From: Agrostemma githago
Lineage: Eukaryota; Streptophyta; Magnoliopsida; Caryophyllales; Caryophyllaceae
Length of the DNA: 64,000 bases
Assembly (NCBI GenBank): GCA_958450325.1
Contig: OY288259.1
Span: 60,724,987-60,788,986 of the forward strand
Direction: 5' to 3'
In this document: one piece after another, positions 1-12,097 of the stretch
Position numbering within the stretch: the stretch's first letter is position 1
How the letters are laid out: each line of letters begins with the position of its first letter
Translations under genes and position numbers: made by a program
Notes under the pieces: generated by a model
Told to the model about the DNA's origin: nothing
The model's database searches: none
What the model saw: the letters and a program-made list of their open reading frames with translations, nothing else

Positions 1-527
1 TCAAGTATCATCCACATGACTAAGATAAAAAAAAAACAAAATGCATTGAAAATAGCAAATGCTATTGGCGATAGATATACTCGTCATAAACAAGAATTTG
101 TGATAATAATCACGATAACTCATAACAATAAACCGTGTATGTACCCTTTTTTTACAACAAGTGTACCCGTGTTATATTTATATACTCTTTTTATGTCAGG
201 TTGTATCTAGAAACCGTCTCTCAATAAACCTGACATACTCGATATAAAAAGAAAAAGGAAAAAGGTTGAATGTCACATCAGAACACAGTCACACACTAAA
301 CACTGACGGCCCTGTGAGAGGAAGAATAACTGAGGGGTGAGTTGTAGGTCAATTCTCTCAATTTCTTCAAGTAAACAAAATTACTCCAAAATGCATTCTT
401 CTCTGTCCAAGAATTTTTGCTTGTTTCCCCAATTCTGCTCTTTCTCTTTGTTCTATACATACCAATCAAATCTCCAGAATCACCCAAATTAATTACGAAT
501 TCTACTCAGAATTAGGGTTTGTTCATC
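1..527 (+). promoter_or_regulatory. Upstream region and leader of the SRT1 gene
   Basis: No gene is visible here. A TATA-like TATAAAA lies at 243-249, which would place transcription start near 275 and leave a leader of about 250 bases. A dispersed ACCGTCTC motif sits at 213-220. The leader is pyrimidine-rich and ends in TTCATC just before the start codon. The promoter call is inference from position and the TATA-like string only. Confidence 0.35.
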
Positions 528-1530
528 ATGTCTTTGGGTTATGCTGAGAAGCTTTCCTACATTGAAGATGTTGGTCAAGTTGGAATGACTGAATTTTTCG
601 ACCCTCCTCACGTTTTACAAGATAAAGTAATGATTTTTTTTTTTTGTTTTGAGTTTTTTTTTTGGAGTTTTAGTGTTATAATGTTGTACCCTTTTGAATT
701 ATATTATTGTTGTGATTATGCATTTGTTGTTTTTTTGATAAAGTTTTGATCTTTGATCTAATTGATTAGTGCCCATGATGAAATGCTCTAGGGTTTTCTG
801 GTTTAATTATGTGGGGTTTGAATGATTGATGATTGATGAATGATCAGAGGCTGTTTAGATTGCTGTTAATTTGAACAAATTTGGTTTTGGAATGTTGAAT
901 TGTTGCTGTCTGAGTATAATAATCCAGGATGAGAGTTTATGAAATTTGGGATTTGTTGTTTTCGTAATCGGTTTTTGAGAATGCCAATATGTTGATGGAA
1001 AACTATGAGAATGTTGCAATGTTGCAGTCTGAGTATAATAATCCAGGATGAGAATTTATGAAATTTGGGATTTTGTTGTTTTCGTAATATCGGTTTTTAG
1101 AATGCCAAGATTGTTGATGGAAAACTATGAGGATAGGTGGAGATCACTGTTTCATGCAAGGAAGCTAATTTTTTTTTTCGAGGGATTGTAGGAATTTCTA
1201 ATCATTTACATTGGAGAAGTTTCGTAATGAAACGTGTTATGTATAACATGTGATTGATTACTTTCCAATGTTGTATCCTACTTCATATTTGTCTCTTACG
1301 CCGTCACCTAAGGAAGATAGTGCAGGGGGCTTAGGAGAACATCACGTCCCTTTCTCCTTGTATTGCCTTATCCTATTCCTCCCCTCCTCTTTAGTCGTTA
1401 TATTGCGTACAAACAAAGGGTTAACGATGCTTCATTATGCGAACTAAACTACGAGATATTCATCGGTCATGGGGTGATAATACTTTTACCTTTTTATATA
1501 CCGTAATGAAGTTCGTGATCTTTGTTTGCT

Positions 1531-1578
<48 letters not shown>

Positions 1579-4500
1579 CTCTGTCTAGGAGGGTGGTTTG
1601 AAAGGGGATGGGTAAGGTAACTTTAGATGAGGTAGTCTTAGTTTGAAAGTCGGTGTGCGCACTTCATGCACCAAAGGTGCAATACTATGAAATTCCATAT
1701 TCTATCCCATCGCCTCAGTGCGGCACATACCTTTTAAAAAAAAACTAAGGCGATAGTATCTACCGTCATGACTCATGAAATAAAGTTCAAGGGAATCAAC
1801 AAATCAATGAAGTGGAAGCCTCCCATCCAATGCAGCGAATATCTGTCCCTATACTTTAGCATTGATACTTAACACTATGGAATATGCCTTCTCTATTGAT
1901 TGGTGTGTACTAGAAGTTTAGATTTCAGAGCCCTTGTAATTCCGTCTGTCCCTTGTACCACGATTAAAGATTAATACGAATATACGTTTGAGCTTAATAC
2001 GAAGGACATATTTGATGCTATATTCCCCTTTCATGTGCGCGTTTTTGATTTTTTTTTAAGCTTAGTATGGCTGCTAGTTTTCTTACCAAAAGGGAATAAT
2101 TTATGGCAGTTCTCAGTCACTTTTGTGATGCTAACTACAACCATTTTTTCATTTGTTCTGGCAGATAGAACAACTTGCTGTATTGATACGGAAGGTGAGG
2201 ACATAAAGACTAAAATTATGCCCCTTGTGAGATTATGCTCTGAGTATATTAATCTTCATTCCGTTCTCATTTTTGCAGAGTAAACACTTGGTTGTATTCA
2301 CAGGTGCTGGTATATCTACTTCTTGCGGCATTCCTGATTTTCGAGGTCCAAAGGGCATCTGGACACTTCAGGTATCATTCTGTAATGGTATTGTGTACCA
2401 TGACAGCATTAGTTTAACTTACAAGAGGAAACAAGTTAGTATTTAGAATGGAAACCCGACCTTGGCTCAAACACTATTTAAAAGGATGTGTACGACTGAA
2501 TCTATGTTTAACAGAACCTCCATTACTCTTGACCACATCTATCAGCCTGTATTTTAATGATTTAATCGTATGTTTCTGCTTCTGGTTCTTCGGGCATGCC
2601 ATCTATCACTTACAACTGTGCACTGGGTTTCGGCAGCTTAGGAGTTTCTATGCTAAGCTCCCCTTAAATTTCCGCTGTTCGTAGATTTGGACACACTTTC
2701 TTTTAGTCTGCTTATGAAAGAGTGAAAGCCGTTTATAGGATTGGTGGTTTAAGGGCTATCTGATTACTTATCATTCTGCCTGATAAATAAATTTGGACAG
2801 CACTTAATACCGATGCTTTTGGTGGCAGCGTGATGGCAAGGCCTTGCCTAAGGCAGCTTTGCCTTTCAGTCGAGCAGTGCCTGGTATAACCCACATGGCT
2901 CTGGTTGAGTTACAGAGAGCTGGCATCCTCAAGTTTGTTATCAGTCAGGTGTGTTTTTTTAATCGTAATACAACTTTGTATTGGAGACTAGATGCTTCTA
3001 AATTGGAAAATGATTTGTCTCCCCTCCTCGCTTACTGCCGTATACATAGGTGCCGTATGCAATCGTGTTGTTTGATGATTCACGTATCTGAATTGGTCGT
3101 AACTCTTGCCTGTCTTGATGCAAAAAAATCACATTTACATAAGTCTACTAACAGAGGGAGTGTTATTCTATTAACAAATACTGGTCAATATTACATAAGC
3201 ATGACATGTGGAGTAGCTTAACGTGGAGTCGTGGCTTCACTCATTTTTTCTTTAACTCAACAAAAGAGGCGAACATTCACACAAGTGATCTTTCGCTATT
3301 CATCTTGTCAATGTGAAAATGCTAGAATGTTGATGGTCTTCATCTCCGGGCTGGTTTGACACGAGAGAAGCTAGCAGAGTTGCATGGGAACTCATTTTTG
3401 GAGATATGTCCATATTGTGGAACCGAGTAAGATCTGAAGCATCTTGGTTTTGTATTTGTGTTTGGTTTCTGATTTCGTAGAAGGTTTTTTTATAACATGT
3501 GGAAGGTATTTTTGCCCTGATAGTCTTGCTTTGTTACTGTTGGAAATCCTACTAATTTGTCTCAAAATCGATGGAAATATTAAGGTATGTACGTGATTTT
3601 GAGGTTGAAACAATTGGATTGAAGGAAACGTCTCGGCGTTGTTCTTGTGGTACCAGATTAAGAGATTCTGTTCTTGACTGGGAGGTAAAATGCTTCCCAC
3701 CTCCTCCCTTGCGCTTTTTTGAAGGCTTAACTTTATAGTCTCTCTCCATCCACTTTCTAACTCCATACTCCAGTGGCACAAACATCGAGGAAGTCGATAA
3801 TATGTTGTGAAAAATGAAAGTTAATGAAATTCCGAGTAGAAGAAGTACAACCAAAAAGGAAAAGTAACATTAGAAAATGGGTGTGAAAGTGCTAGGCCTT
3901 AACAATAAGCATCGGATTCAAAAATCAAATGTTTTTTTATTAATCAATCCAACAAGGAATTGGAAGAAAAAATATTTTGCAATGTGTAATTCCGTATTTG
4001 AAACAATATTGGATAAAAAAATGGCAGTTGTGATTGACAGAAAGCTATAGACACGGTTCTTGGCCAGAATTGTGTGCTCATTGGTTTACTCCGATGAAAC
4101 CCTGAAAGACAGGTTCTTACTTATACTGGCCCTCTTCAGGATGCGTTACCTCCAAAGGAGATGAATGCAGCGGAGAAGCATTGTAGAATGTCCGATCTTG
4201 TGCTATGCTTAGGAACAAGGTAATTGTTAGGCTCCTACCTCAATGGTTTGTTTTTGTTTTCACTATTTATCCTTGCAAATTGTGTTGTGAGATTTTTGTA
4301 AACACGATTATTTACCGTTCTTTCTATGGTCTGATGAGACCATCGTGCTTACTTCTCAATTCAGTTTGCAGATCACTCCTGCTTGCAATCTGCCTCTTAA
4401 ATGTCTTCGAGGAGGAGGAAAGATTGTGATTGTAAATCTTCAGGTATGTGATGATCAGATTTTTAAATCCGTCTCCAAAATTATTTTACTTTTTGACTCT

Positions 4501-6406
4501 TTATATCATCTCACGTATCCGTACCCGTGCCATGACCTACAGCAACACTCGGACATGGGTATGATATCAGATATACTGTTTAAGTAACATAATCCTGAAA
4601 ATGTGTCGTGGAGTTAAGGAGTTGTGGGGGTCACTTTTGACTATCTTTCTAAATGTGTCGTGAATCGTGATGCATATGGAAAATATTACTGTAGTCGTTT
4701 ATATGATGTTCCTTCTTTTGACTTACAGAAAACTCCCAAAGATACTAAAGCAAGTTTGGTAATCCGTGGGCTCGTAGATAAGGTTTGTGCTTTATCATGT
4801 TTATTATCATCACTGTACCAAAATGCAGTATCCATCGCAAGTATGGAAATGATCATGACATCACAGTATCCGAATGTCGTTGATGTAACCTAATGTGTTG
4901 CCGGTGTAGTTTAAATGCTAACCAAAGATTTAAGCTTTTTACTTGTTGAGAAATGATACATTCAGTCGCAATCGTGCATGTTTGCCAGTCGTTTTTTCCT
5001 CCAAAAAGTTAACTATGGTATGCACAACGTGGACAATATTTTGAAGTGTCGTTGTCATAACAAGGGCATTCCTGATTATGGATGGCAGATTCCGAGTTTG
5101 CTCGCAGTATGGCAGCGCATATAATTGAAATTTTAGTGGTGATATGTAACTGCAGGTGATTACTGGTGTTATGAACAATCTAAATCTTTGCATTCCTCCA
5201 TTTGTTAGAATAGACCTTTTCCAGATCTTGTTCACGCAAGCCTTGAGCTCAGGTATTAAAAGTCGGCTTATTTCCTATGACAGCGAATACCTTTGAATAT
5301 AACATATTTGTATTTATGTTCTTCAATGCATTTATCGATGTTGCAGATAGAAAGTATGTCAACTGGAACATCAGAGTTGAAAGTGTGCATGGACAAAGAG
5401 CTCCTTTACCATTCATTAAATGCGTTGAGGTGACTCTTTGTAAACTACGTCTCTTCATCTCTTCTGTACTCCCTTTTGAAATCTTATGTTCGGCTAAATA
5501 ACCGGAGAAAGTATTATCTTGTGTGAAATATACGATTCCTCCACTATATTGGGCAATCTAGTATCGTTTCTACGTCTGACAGTTTTGGTTTTGAGTCTTA
5601 GGTTTGCTTTACCAATCGCGAAGATCTAAAACCTGCTACTTTGGATAAGCAGCCTTTTCTGCTGAAAAGGTAATATAATAATTAATAATATCATATTGGC
5701 TGCAAACATCCACGACTTTGATCGATATGCTGTCGTTTGTTTCTGTTCTTGCACGTATGCATTAAAACTCGTGAAGTTTGTAAGCATGAATGAGAATAAT
5801 AGAGATATCAGATGCAGTCGTGCGTCATCAATGCAGTCGATAATAGTTGTCTTCATCTTCCATTGCATTAATTGTTAGTTTGTTACATGATAATGTTTCG
5901 AACAGGAGGGCGTTAAAAACAGCAGAACCGTTTGAAGTGCTCTTGATCATCAATTTCATCGATGGCTGTGGATGTCCTAATGTTGCGATAAATGTCCCCG
6001 TTCATTTCAGAGTACGTTTTTTTTTTTGTTTTTTTTGTTTTTTTTTGTTCCACGAAGTGCACACTTAGTTACATTACAATAACGGGTAGAACGAACTGCA
6101 GATATTTACTCCACGATGGTAAATGTGTTTTACCTTTGTCTTTTACCGATGCAGATAGCAAGGAAATGTCCGAAGTATGACAAGGAAGCTTTATACCAAA
6201 AACTAAGAGATTCCGCTTTGAAAGAATGGCGTTGTGGGGGATACGAGACTATCGAAAGAAGGGCAAACTTATCCCCTAAATACGACGCCACAGTATATGC
6301 CGTAGTTACCAACATTGCTACCTACGATGAACCCGATGAAACACTATTGAGCCTTGTTTCTCACAACGGGAATGTCAAAGCCAGGAAACGTAAGAGCGAA
6401 CCCTAA
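528..6406 (+). CDS. SRT1: SIRT6-type NAD-dependent deacylase SRT1
   Basis: Nuclear class IV sirtuin, known in plants to remove acetyl groups from histone H3 using NAD. I read 14 exons: 528-626, 2165-2194, 2279-2371, 2829-2948, 3326-3426, 3585-3684, 4140-4219, 4365-4443, 4729-4782, 5156-5252, 5347-5429, 5602-5669, 5906-6011 and 6155-6406, giving about 453 residues (Arabidopsis SRT1 is about 473). Visible motifs are GAGIS (52-56), PDFRGPKG, QNVDGLH (114-120), the catalytic His in ELHG (His134), and a zinc site of CPYC (142-145) plus CSC (167-169). A basic tail, KARKRKSEP, resembles a nuclear signal. The start opens with MSLGYAEKLS, the plant SRT1 N-terminus. All junctions are GT-AG and all phases close, so this looks intact. 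Intron 1 is 1.5 kb with a 39-base T run at 1534-1572. Confidence 0.95.
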
Positions 6407-6594
6407 ACCCCACCCCCCTTCCGTCTCTACCACGGTTTCATGTACATAGATAACATTGGCCTTGAATCTCGATGTTTGAAATCTCTCTCGCAAAAAACGG
6501 AGAATAGATAACAACTGAGTGAGACGGATGGAGTAGTACATTCACTCGAGGCGGTGATAGCGATAGACAACTAGGGTTGTGGATATATATATTA

Positions 6595-6695
6595 TACCTT
6601 CCGTTTCATTCATTTGTTTGCCTTTGATTAAAAAAATACTTCGCACAGTGAATGTGAATATAAAAGGCAGACAAATGAATGAAACATAGGGAGTA
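6595..6695. mobile_element. Stowaway-like MITE, about 100 bp
   Basis: Long terminal inverted repeats start TACCTTCCGTTTCATTCATT on the left and read TACTCCCTATGTTTCATTCA on the reverse strand at the right. They pair over about 30 bases with few mismatches. TA dinucleotides flank both ends (593-594 and 696-697), as expected for Tc1/mariner-derived Stowaway elements. The interior is only about 40 bases and non-coding. Confidence 0.75.
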
Positions 6696-7662
6696 TATAT
6701 TCAGGGAACCGAGTGAATTTTGGTAAATGACACACTCGGTTAAGCTTGAATTCGGCTGCTTAAGGGCTTACGAAAATGATATAGTAGAGAGGTTCATAAC
6801 AAGTAGTTGTAGTATTGTATTAGCTAAGTTAGTCGGCATCTGCAGTTGTTGATTTGATAATCGGAAAAAATGGTTAGGTTTCTCCATGGCCCGTGGTTTA
6901 TTGTTCTTTATCGCGTGCATTATCAAACCGTTTTGTTATGCTTGAATCGAATATTCGTTATTGATGCTATTACGCGACTTGGAAGATGTGAATGGTGACG
7001 ATAAATTTCGTAATTTGGTGAACCCTAATGTGGATGATTCTCTATCGTGAAAGAATCGATCAAGTAGAGGAAGACGAAGACGTATTCTTCGAGCTATAGA
7101 GAATCGAGAAGATTGAGAATGCAACGTGTTTTATACTCGCTTTGTCTCGTTTATTTTCTTACTTTAATATTCTTCATGGGGAGTATTATAATTAAATAAA
7201 CAAATACTCGTAATTGAGATAGAGCGATTAGAGGGGTAAGAGTGATTGTTAATCGTTAATTAATGCAAAAATCACGATGTTTTGTCTAAATACAATAAAT
7301 ACTCCCTCAGTTTCAATTGATTGTTTGCATTTGTTTTTTGGGCACTATTCATAGCTGAGTTAAATTGTCAATTTCAATTTTAATAAATAAGGTAAAATAT
7401 AGTCATGTGGAATCTTGTTTAAATTGTCTAACCGAGTACGCTATGAATATCAATTTTATCTCCCGTCGTACATATATATAGAAGATTCGACTTCATCGTA
7501 TTACAGATAAAGTATTTATGTCGTGTTGTTGTCTTCAAATTTCACGTCGACAATTTTTTTTGTCGTATCTGATACTCCCTCCATTACATAATTAAATAGT
7601 TTTAGAGGATTGAAAATTTTAATTTTAATAACTTGTTTTACATTTTTCAATGCAGTAAAACT

Positions 7663-7956
7663 TACTCCCTCCGGTCATTATTTATTGCCCTATTTCCTTT
7701 TGCACGTAAAATAATGAATGAATATAAAATGGTAAAGAAATTATGGTGGGGTAGTGAAGAATGAATATAAAACGGTAAAGAAATGAATGGTGGGCCTTAA
7801 ATGTAAAATTCAATGACATTTCTTGTAAATAAAGGATAGAAAGAAGGATAACATGGTAAGAGGGTAAGATATAAAAGGAAAGTTGAGAAGTGGGGCAAAA
7901 AATAAAAACCTTTCTAATAAGGAAAGTGGGGCGAAAAATAGTGACCGGAGGGAGTA
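7663..7956. mobile_element. Stowaway-like MITE, about 294 bp
   Basis: The left end is TACTCCCTCCGGTCATTATT; the right end, reverse-complemented, is TACTCCCTCCGGTCACTATT, so the terminal repeats are nearly perfect. The interior has two copies of an AATGAATATAAAA..GGTAAAGAAAT block and a CAATGACATTTCTTGTAAA segment. It has no coding capacity. The same interior blocks reappear, expanded, at 50530-51090. Confidence 0.8.
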
Positions 7957-8652
7957 TTTAATTGGTCAAGATTGGTTTTTCCAATTTTCAAAGCAGTTTA
8001 ATATCCACTTAAAATACTTCCTTGATAAGTGTGCAAATATCTTAAACTACTTATATTTTGTAATGAAGGGGATATTAAATACAGTATTAATGTCGTATCT
8101 AGCTTGCTTTCGCAGATGCATTACATTATTCTCTTACTGAAAACACACCTAAAAACTTCGTTTAGTTACCTGATCTTAAACTATTACGAAACAGATACCA
8201 TTCCCTCCGATCCGTTTTTTAGTTATCCAAAATTGATCAGACTAAATTTAAAAAGAGGTAATACAAAAATAATGAACATACATTCGAGCTAGTCTGTCGT
8301 CCTAAGAGTGACTTACATGATATGCGAGGTTTACAAACTATTACATACACTCAAAAATTTACCCAAAACGTACCAAAAGTAGCGGCTACGAGTTCCCGTA
8401 ATTTTAAAAAATGATGATGAACATAAATGTCACAAGGAAACTCACTACACTTCCTTTTTTTCCACTAGAAACGGCTATGTTACCAAAATGGCACAAAATT
8501 GTCACACTATCCATCACTCCCAATTCTCCATAAATACTCCTCAAAATTATTATTACTACAATTACAAATCACAAATTAATTCAAGTTTTACAAATAAAAC
8601 TACATATTTAAATATTTAATTTAATTACTCTATATATTATTTTTCATTAATT

Positions 8653-8679
8653 AATAATAATAATAATAATAATAATAAT
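8653..8679 (+). repeat. (TAA)n microsatellite touching a start codon
   Basis: About nine uninterrupted TAA/AAT units run directly into the NF-YB start codon, so the last unit supplies the A and T of ATG. The tract is presumably part of the 5' leader. Slippage would alter the immediate translation-start context. Confidence 0.8.
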
Positions 8680-10910
8680 GGAGGGTGGAAATTCAAGCAA
8701 AAATAACAAAGATAAATCTTCCATGAACAAGCTTCCTCTTCCACCATTTCCTCCAACTGGTAATTAATTATTACTCGATCTTCGTTTTGTGAAATCGTAC
8801 TTACTTATTCATCATCTCCGTCACTTGTTTATCTTTGTTTGAGTTTTCTTCGCAAAAATAACACAAAGCCCTAATTCTGATTATTATCGCACCTTAATAT
8901 TAAAATATATATAGAACCGTCTTACCTGATAATTAATTTTCATAACAAATTTTGTTATATAAATATATTTATATACGGAGTAGATGAAAAAATTTATGAT
9001 CTTTCGATTCTTCTAGGAGTAAATCTTATGAAAAACCGTCTTTTAGGATTTTTTTTTTATTTTTTTTTTTTTTGAAAAAAAGAAGATAGAAAAAGGGTAC
9101 GTTGATTTACGCAAGGTTTTCAGGAGAAGTTTGCATGGGAGAAAGGGAGAGAAAATTTTGGTCTTCACTTCCTTAATTACGACTACAACTGAACTGATCT
9201 TTACTCTCGTTTGACTCTTTTCACCTAGAATATACAGTCTTTTTATAACGTTATTGAGAGACGTCTCACGTGATAAAAAAAAAAAAAGAATAATTACGTA
9301 GATTTCAATTTTCATGTTACGTATCCTGATAAACATGTACATGCATACTCTAACACGATCAATTTTTTTTTTTTTTTTGAAGGAACACGATCATTTATTT
9401 AACGTTTAATTAATAACTAAGAAATATGTTAAATCCGATCCTAGCAATTAAATCCTAGTCATCTCTACAATTTAAAGTAAGATCCCGATCCTAGCAGCAA
9501 TGATCTAATTATAATTTAAATAATTTGTGAAATAATCATCTCATAGTAGGAGCAAGTAGTGAAGGCAGCCAGGCTCGGGACAACCAAACCAATGCGGCCG
9601 TTACTCCTGAACCTAGGGTGGGACGTCCGCCAAAACCAAGTCTACCACCACCATCGGTATCAGCCTCGGACCGACTCATGCCTGTGGCTAATGTTGTGCG
9701 TATAATGCGTAAGGTCCTTCCTCCCCATGCTAAGATCTCTGACGAAGCCAAGTTCGCTATTCAAGAATCTGTCACCGAGTTCATTAGCTTCGTTACTGAG
9801 GAAGCTAATCAAAGGTATATATGTACATTAGTATATCACGTTATCGTACAACCTAACAGATTAAAAAAAAAAAAGTCGAACTGGTACATACATATATATA
9901 TATATATATACACACTTCCCATCAATAAATAGGAAAATTTTAAAATAAAATCTGGTAAAAAGTGATCATTTTATGTTTTTTAGTTAGTTACCACTTTTAA
10001 GATTTTTGAAATTATTTTTTTTGTAAGGTGTAAATATGAGCAACGTACAGATTAAAAAAAAGTCGAACTGTTACATATATATACACTTCACATTAATAAA
10101 TAGGAAAATTTTAAAATAAAATCTGGTAAAAAGTGATCATTTTACGTTATTTAGTTAGTTACCACTTTTAAGATTTTTGAAATTTGTTTTTTTTTTATAA
10201 GGTGTAAATATGAGCAACGTGTAGATTAAAAAAAAAGTTGAACTGTTACATATATATTATATATACACTTCCCATTAATAAATAGGAAAATTTTAAAATA
10301 AAATCTGGTAAAAAGTGATTATTTTACATTATTTAGTTAGTTACCACTTTTAAGATTTTTCAATTTTTTTTTTTTTTTTTATGTAAGGTGTAAATATGAG
10401 CAACGTAAGACTGTAACGGCGGAGGACTTACTTTGTTCGATGGATACACTCGGATTTGATAACTATGTGGACCCGTTAAGCCGTTACCTAGAAAAATACC
10501 GTGAATCAGAAGGGTTATCACACCCACGACGACCCATCACGTTTAGGCCTAGTCAGGCCACCCAGCCAACGGGTGGCCAAATGGCTAGGCCTACTACAAC
10601 CATGATGCCCACCATGCCCATAATGAACCCGAACATTATTAATAATCCTCAGATGATGATGTTCACGGCTGGTGGGCACAATGAGCCAGGTGGCTCATCA
10701 TCATCTGTTCGTGCTCATGCTGGTGCTCAGACTAATGAAGGGTCGTGCTCCAGCCTAATGGATCATCTAAGTTTCGAGCCTGGGAGTGGTTGTGTTCATG
10801 ATGTACTTGATCAACTCCCTGATGATGCATCTCCATCTGGTTCAACTTCGGTTAATTTTATGGGTCCGGAGAATAATGACTCTTTTGACCCTTTTGCTCA
10901 ATTCAAGTGA
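8678..10910 (+). CDS. Divergent LEC1-type NF-YB subunit
   Basis: Histone-fold B subunit of the trimeric CCAAT-binding factor NF-Y. Exons 8678-8759, 9547-9814 and 10388-10910 give 290 residues with consistent phases. The N-terminus is short and Pro/Ser/Asn-rich. The histone fold starts at DRLMPVANVVRIMRK, runs through HAKISDEAKFAIQES, and continues across the second junction as RCKYEQRKTVTAEDLL. The residue after ISD-type serine is Asp, as in LEC1/L1L proteins, where other NF-YBs have Lys. Differences from canonical LEC1 are marked: LLCSM replaces LLWAM (Trp to Cys), FAIQESVTE replaces ETIQECVSE, and the C-terminus is Met/Gly/Ser-rich. The acceptor of exon 3 has two upstream tandem copies (separate entry). 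I infer a LEC1-class paralogue; whether it has embryonic activity is unknown. Confidence 0.85.
9855..10410 (+). repeat. Tandem triplication including a 3' splice site
   Basis: Three copies of a roughly 174-186 bp unit lie at the 3' end of intron 2. Each contains AATAGGAAAATTTTAAAATA, AAATCTGGTAAAAAGTGAT, TTAGTTAGTTACCACTTTTA, a T-rich tract, then TAAGGTGTAAATATGAGCAA and CGT. That last block is the genuine exon-3 acceptor plus its first 22 coding bases. It starts (GTG) at 10028, 10202 and 10388. Only the third continues into the open frame. The first two run into ...GAT TAA within three codons after CGT. Confidence 0.9.
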
Positions 10911-11910
10911 AAATCACTTCTCTAGAGACTGAAGATGCAACCGAAGATATCTTAGCCTAATGATTAAAACTAGGTTCCCGAGAACCAAAAAAAAAAAACT
11001 AAGGATGTATGGTTTATGATGGATGAAGTTGTGGGATATTTGTCTTTGTTTTAAGTTTATATTATTTGCTTGAGTTTTGTTGCTTAAGCAAAGATTTATT
11101 TTCATTTTAATGCATTTGCTATTATTGTTAAAGAACTTATTATTATCATGTTTATTATCTTATAAAATTTTCTTAATTGTTTTATGATTTCGAGTGTTGT
11201 CACAAGTTTTTGAATTTTATTACTTCCTTCATTTTTATTTTATCTTCCCATTTATTTTTGACACAATTTTTTTTTATAATGAATATAAAATGATATATTT
11301 AAGAAATATTGAGGGCAGAAGGGTAAGGATTATATTAATACTATGAAAGAATAAAGGTGTAAATTGTTGTAAATAGTAAAGGTAGTATGATAAAAATTAT
11401 GGACCAAAATGGAAAGAAATGAAATGAGAAAATTTTCGAGCTAAATCACACAAATATTTAAGATCAAAACTTATAATTCAGTCTACTTCAGTTTAGCTCA
11501 GTTCAATTCAGGCAAGTTCATTTCAGTCCCAAAAAACAAGACCTAATTATACCCTCGTTTACATTAAATGAGAGGGAGATCGAACATGAAAACTATTGTC
11601 GAAATAGTAGACGAATACCCCATTTTAGCCAATTAGAGGATTATACAACCAGTTGTACTTAGGTCTATGTACAACTGGTTTTAAGATTTCGAGCTTTATC
11701 ACAAAGATTTCGAATTTTGCTGTAAACTTTCTGAGTTTTAGTGTAAAGTTATCGAGTTAAATCACATAAATGTTTAAGCTCAGAAACGTACAACTCAGCT
11801 CATAAACTTTTATAAGCTCAATAAATATACGCGAAAACTCAACCATTTTATCTGTACAATGCTATTGTAGTGTATAATCCTATTTTCCCATTTTAGCCAC
11901 AAAATTACTG

Positions 11911-11920
11911 TTCAACGGTT
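11911..11920 (+). promoter_or_regulatory. MSA-like G2/M element upstream of INCENP
   Basis: TTCAACGGTT contains the YAACGGYY core of the mitosis-specific activator element bound by three-repeat MYB factors. It lies about 180 bases upstream of the INCENP start codon. The flanks match the extended consensus only partly, so this rests on a short core and on the mitotic role of the downstream gene. Confidence 0.35.
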
Positions 11921-12054
11921 CATTACATTATTTGTATGAAAAAAAATAAAAATCGAAATTTCAAATTTTGCTAAACGCGCAGATCTTTAGGACCACCACC
12001 ACCACCACTACCACCGCCGCCGCCATTTTCGCAAGCTCTACACCTGCAACTTCA

Positions 12055-12066
12055 ATGGCGACCTAA
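12055..12066 (+). promoter_or_regulatory. Three-codon uORF in the INCENP leader
   Basis: ATG GCG ACC TAA lies 31 bases before the main start. The main start has the same opening, ATGGCGAC, so the initiation context appears twice. If the mRNA starts upstream of 12055, scanning ribosomes would meet this minimal uORF first. Regulation by it is inference. Confidence 0.4.
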
Positions 12067-12097
12067 TCTCTCACTCTTCCCCTAAATTACTCCAACA

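Larger units (their letters stand above)
6407..8677. other. Intergenic region with MITEs between SRT1 and NF-YB
   Basis: I see no gene. The stretch is AT-rich and holds two Stowaway-like elements (6595-6695 and 7663-7956, listed separately) plus solitary TIR-like fragments near 7300 (ACTCCCTCAG) and 7573 (ACTCCCTCC). The last 150 bases, with ATAAATACTCC near 8530, are the likely promoter and leader of the NF-YB gene. Confidence 0.6.
10911..12097. other. Intergenic region, NF-YB 3' end to INCENP leader
   Basis: No gene is seen. It holds the NF-YB 3' flank, then a degraded copy of the Stowaway family (about 11220-11430, with ATGAATATAAAATGATA and GGTAAGGATTA blocks). Short CAG/TTCAG-rich strings lie near 11480-11530, and a pair of diverged copies of a TTTCGAGCT..TCACA segment lies near 11685 and 11750. 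The end is the INCENP promoter and a (CCACCA/CCGCCG)n leader. Confidence 0.5.
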
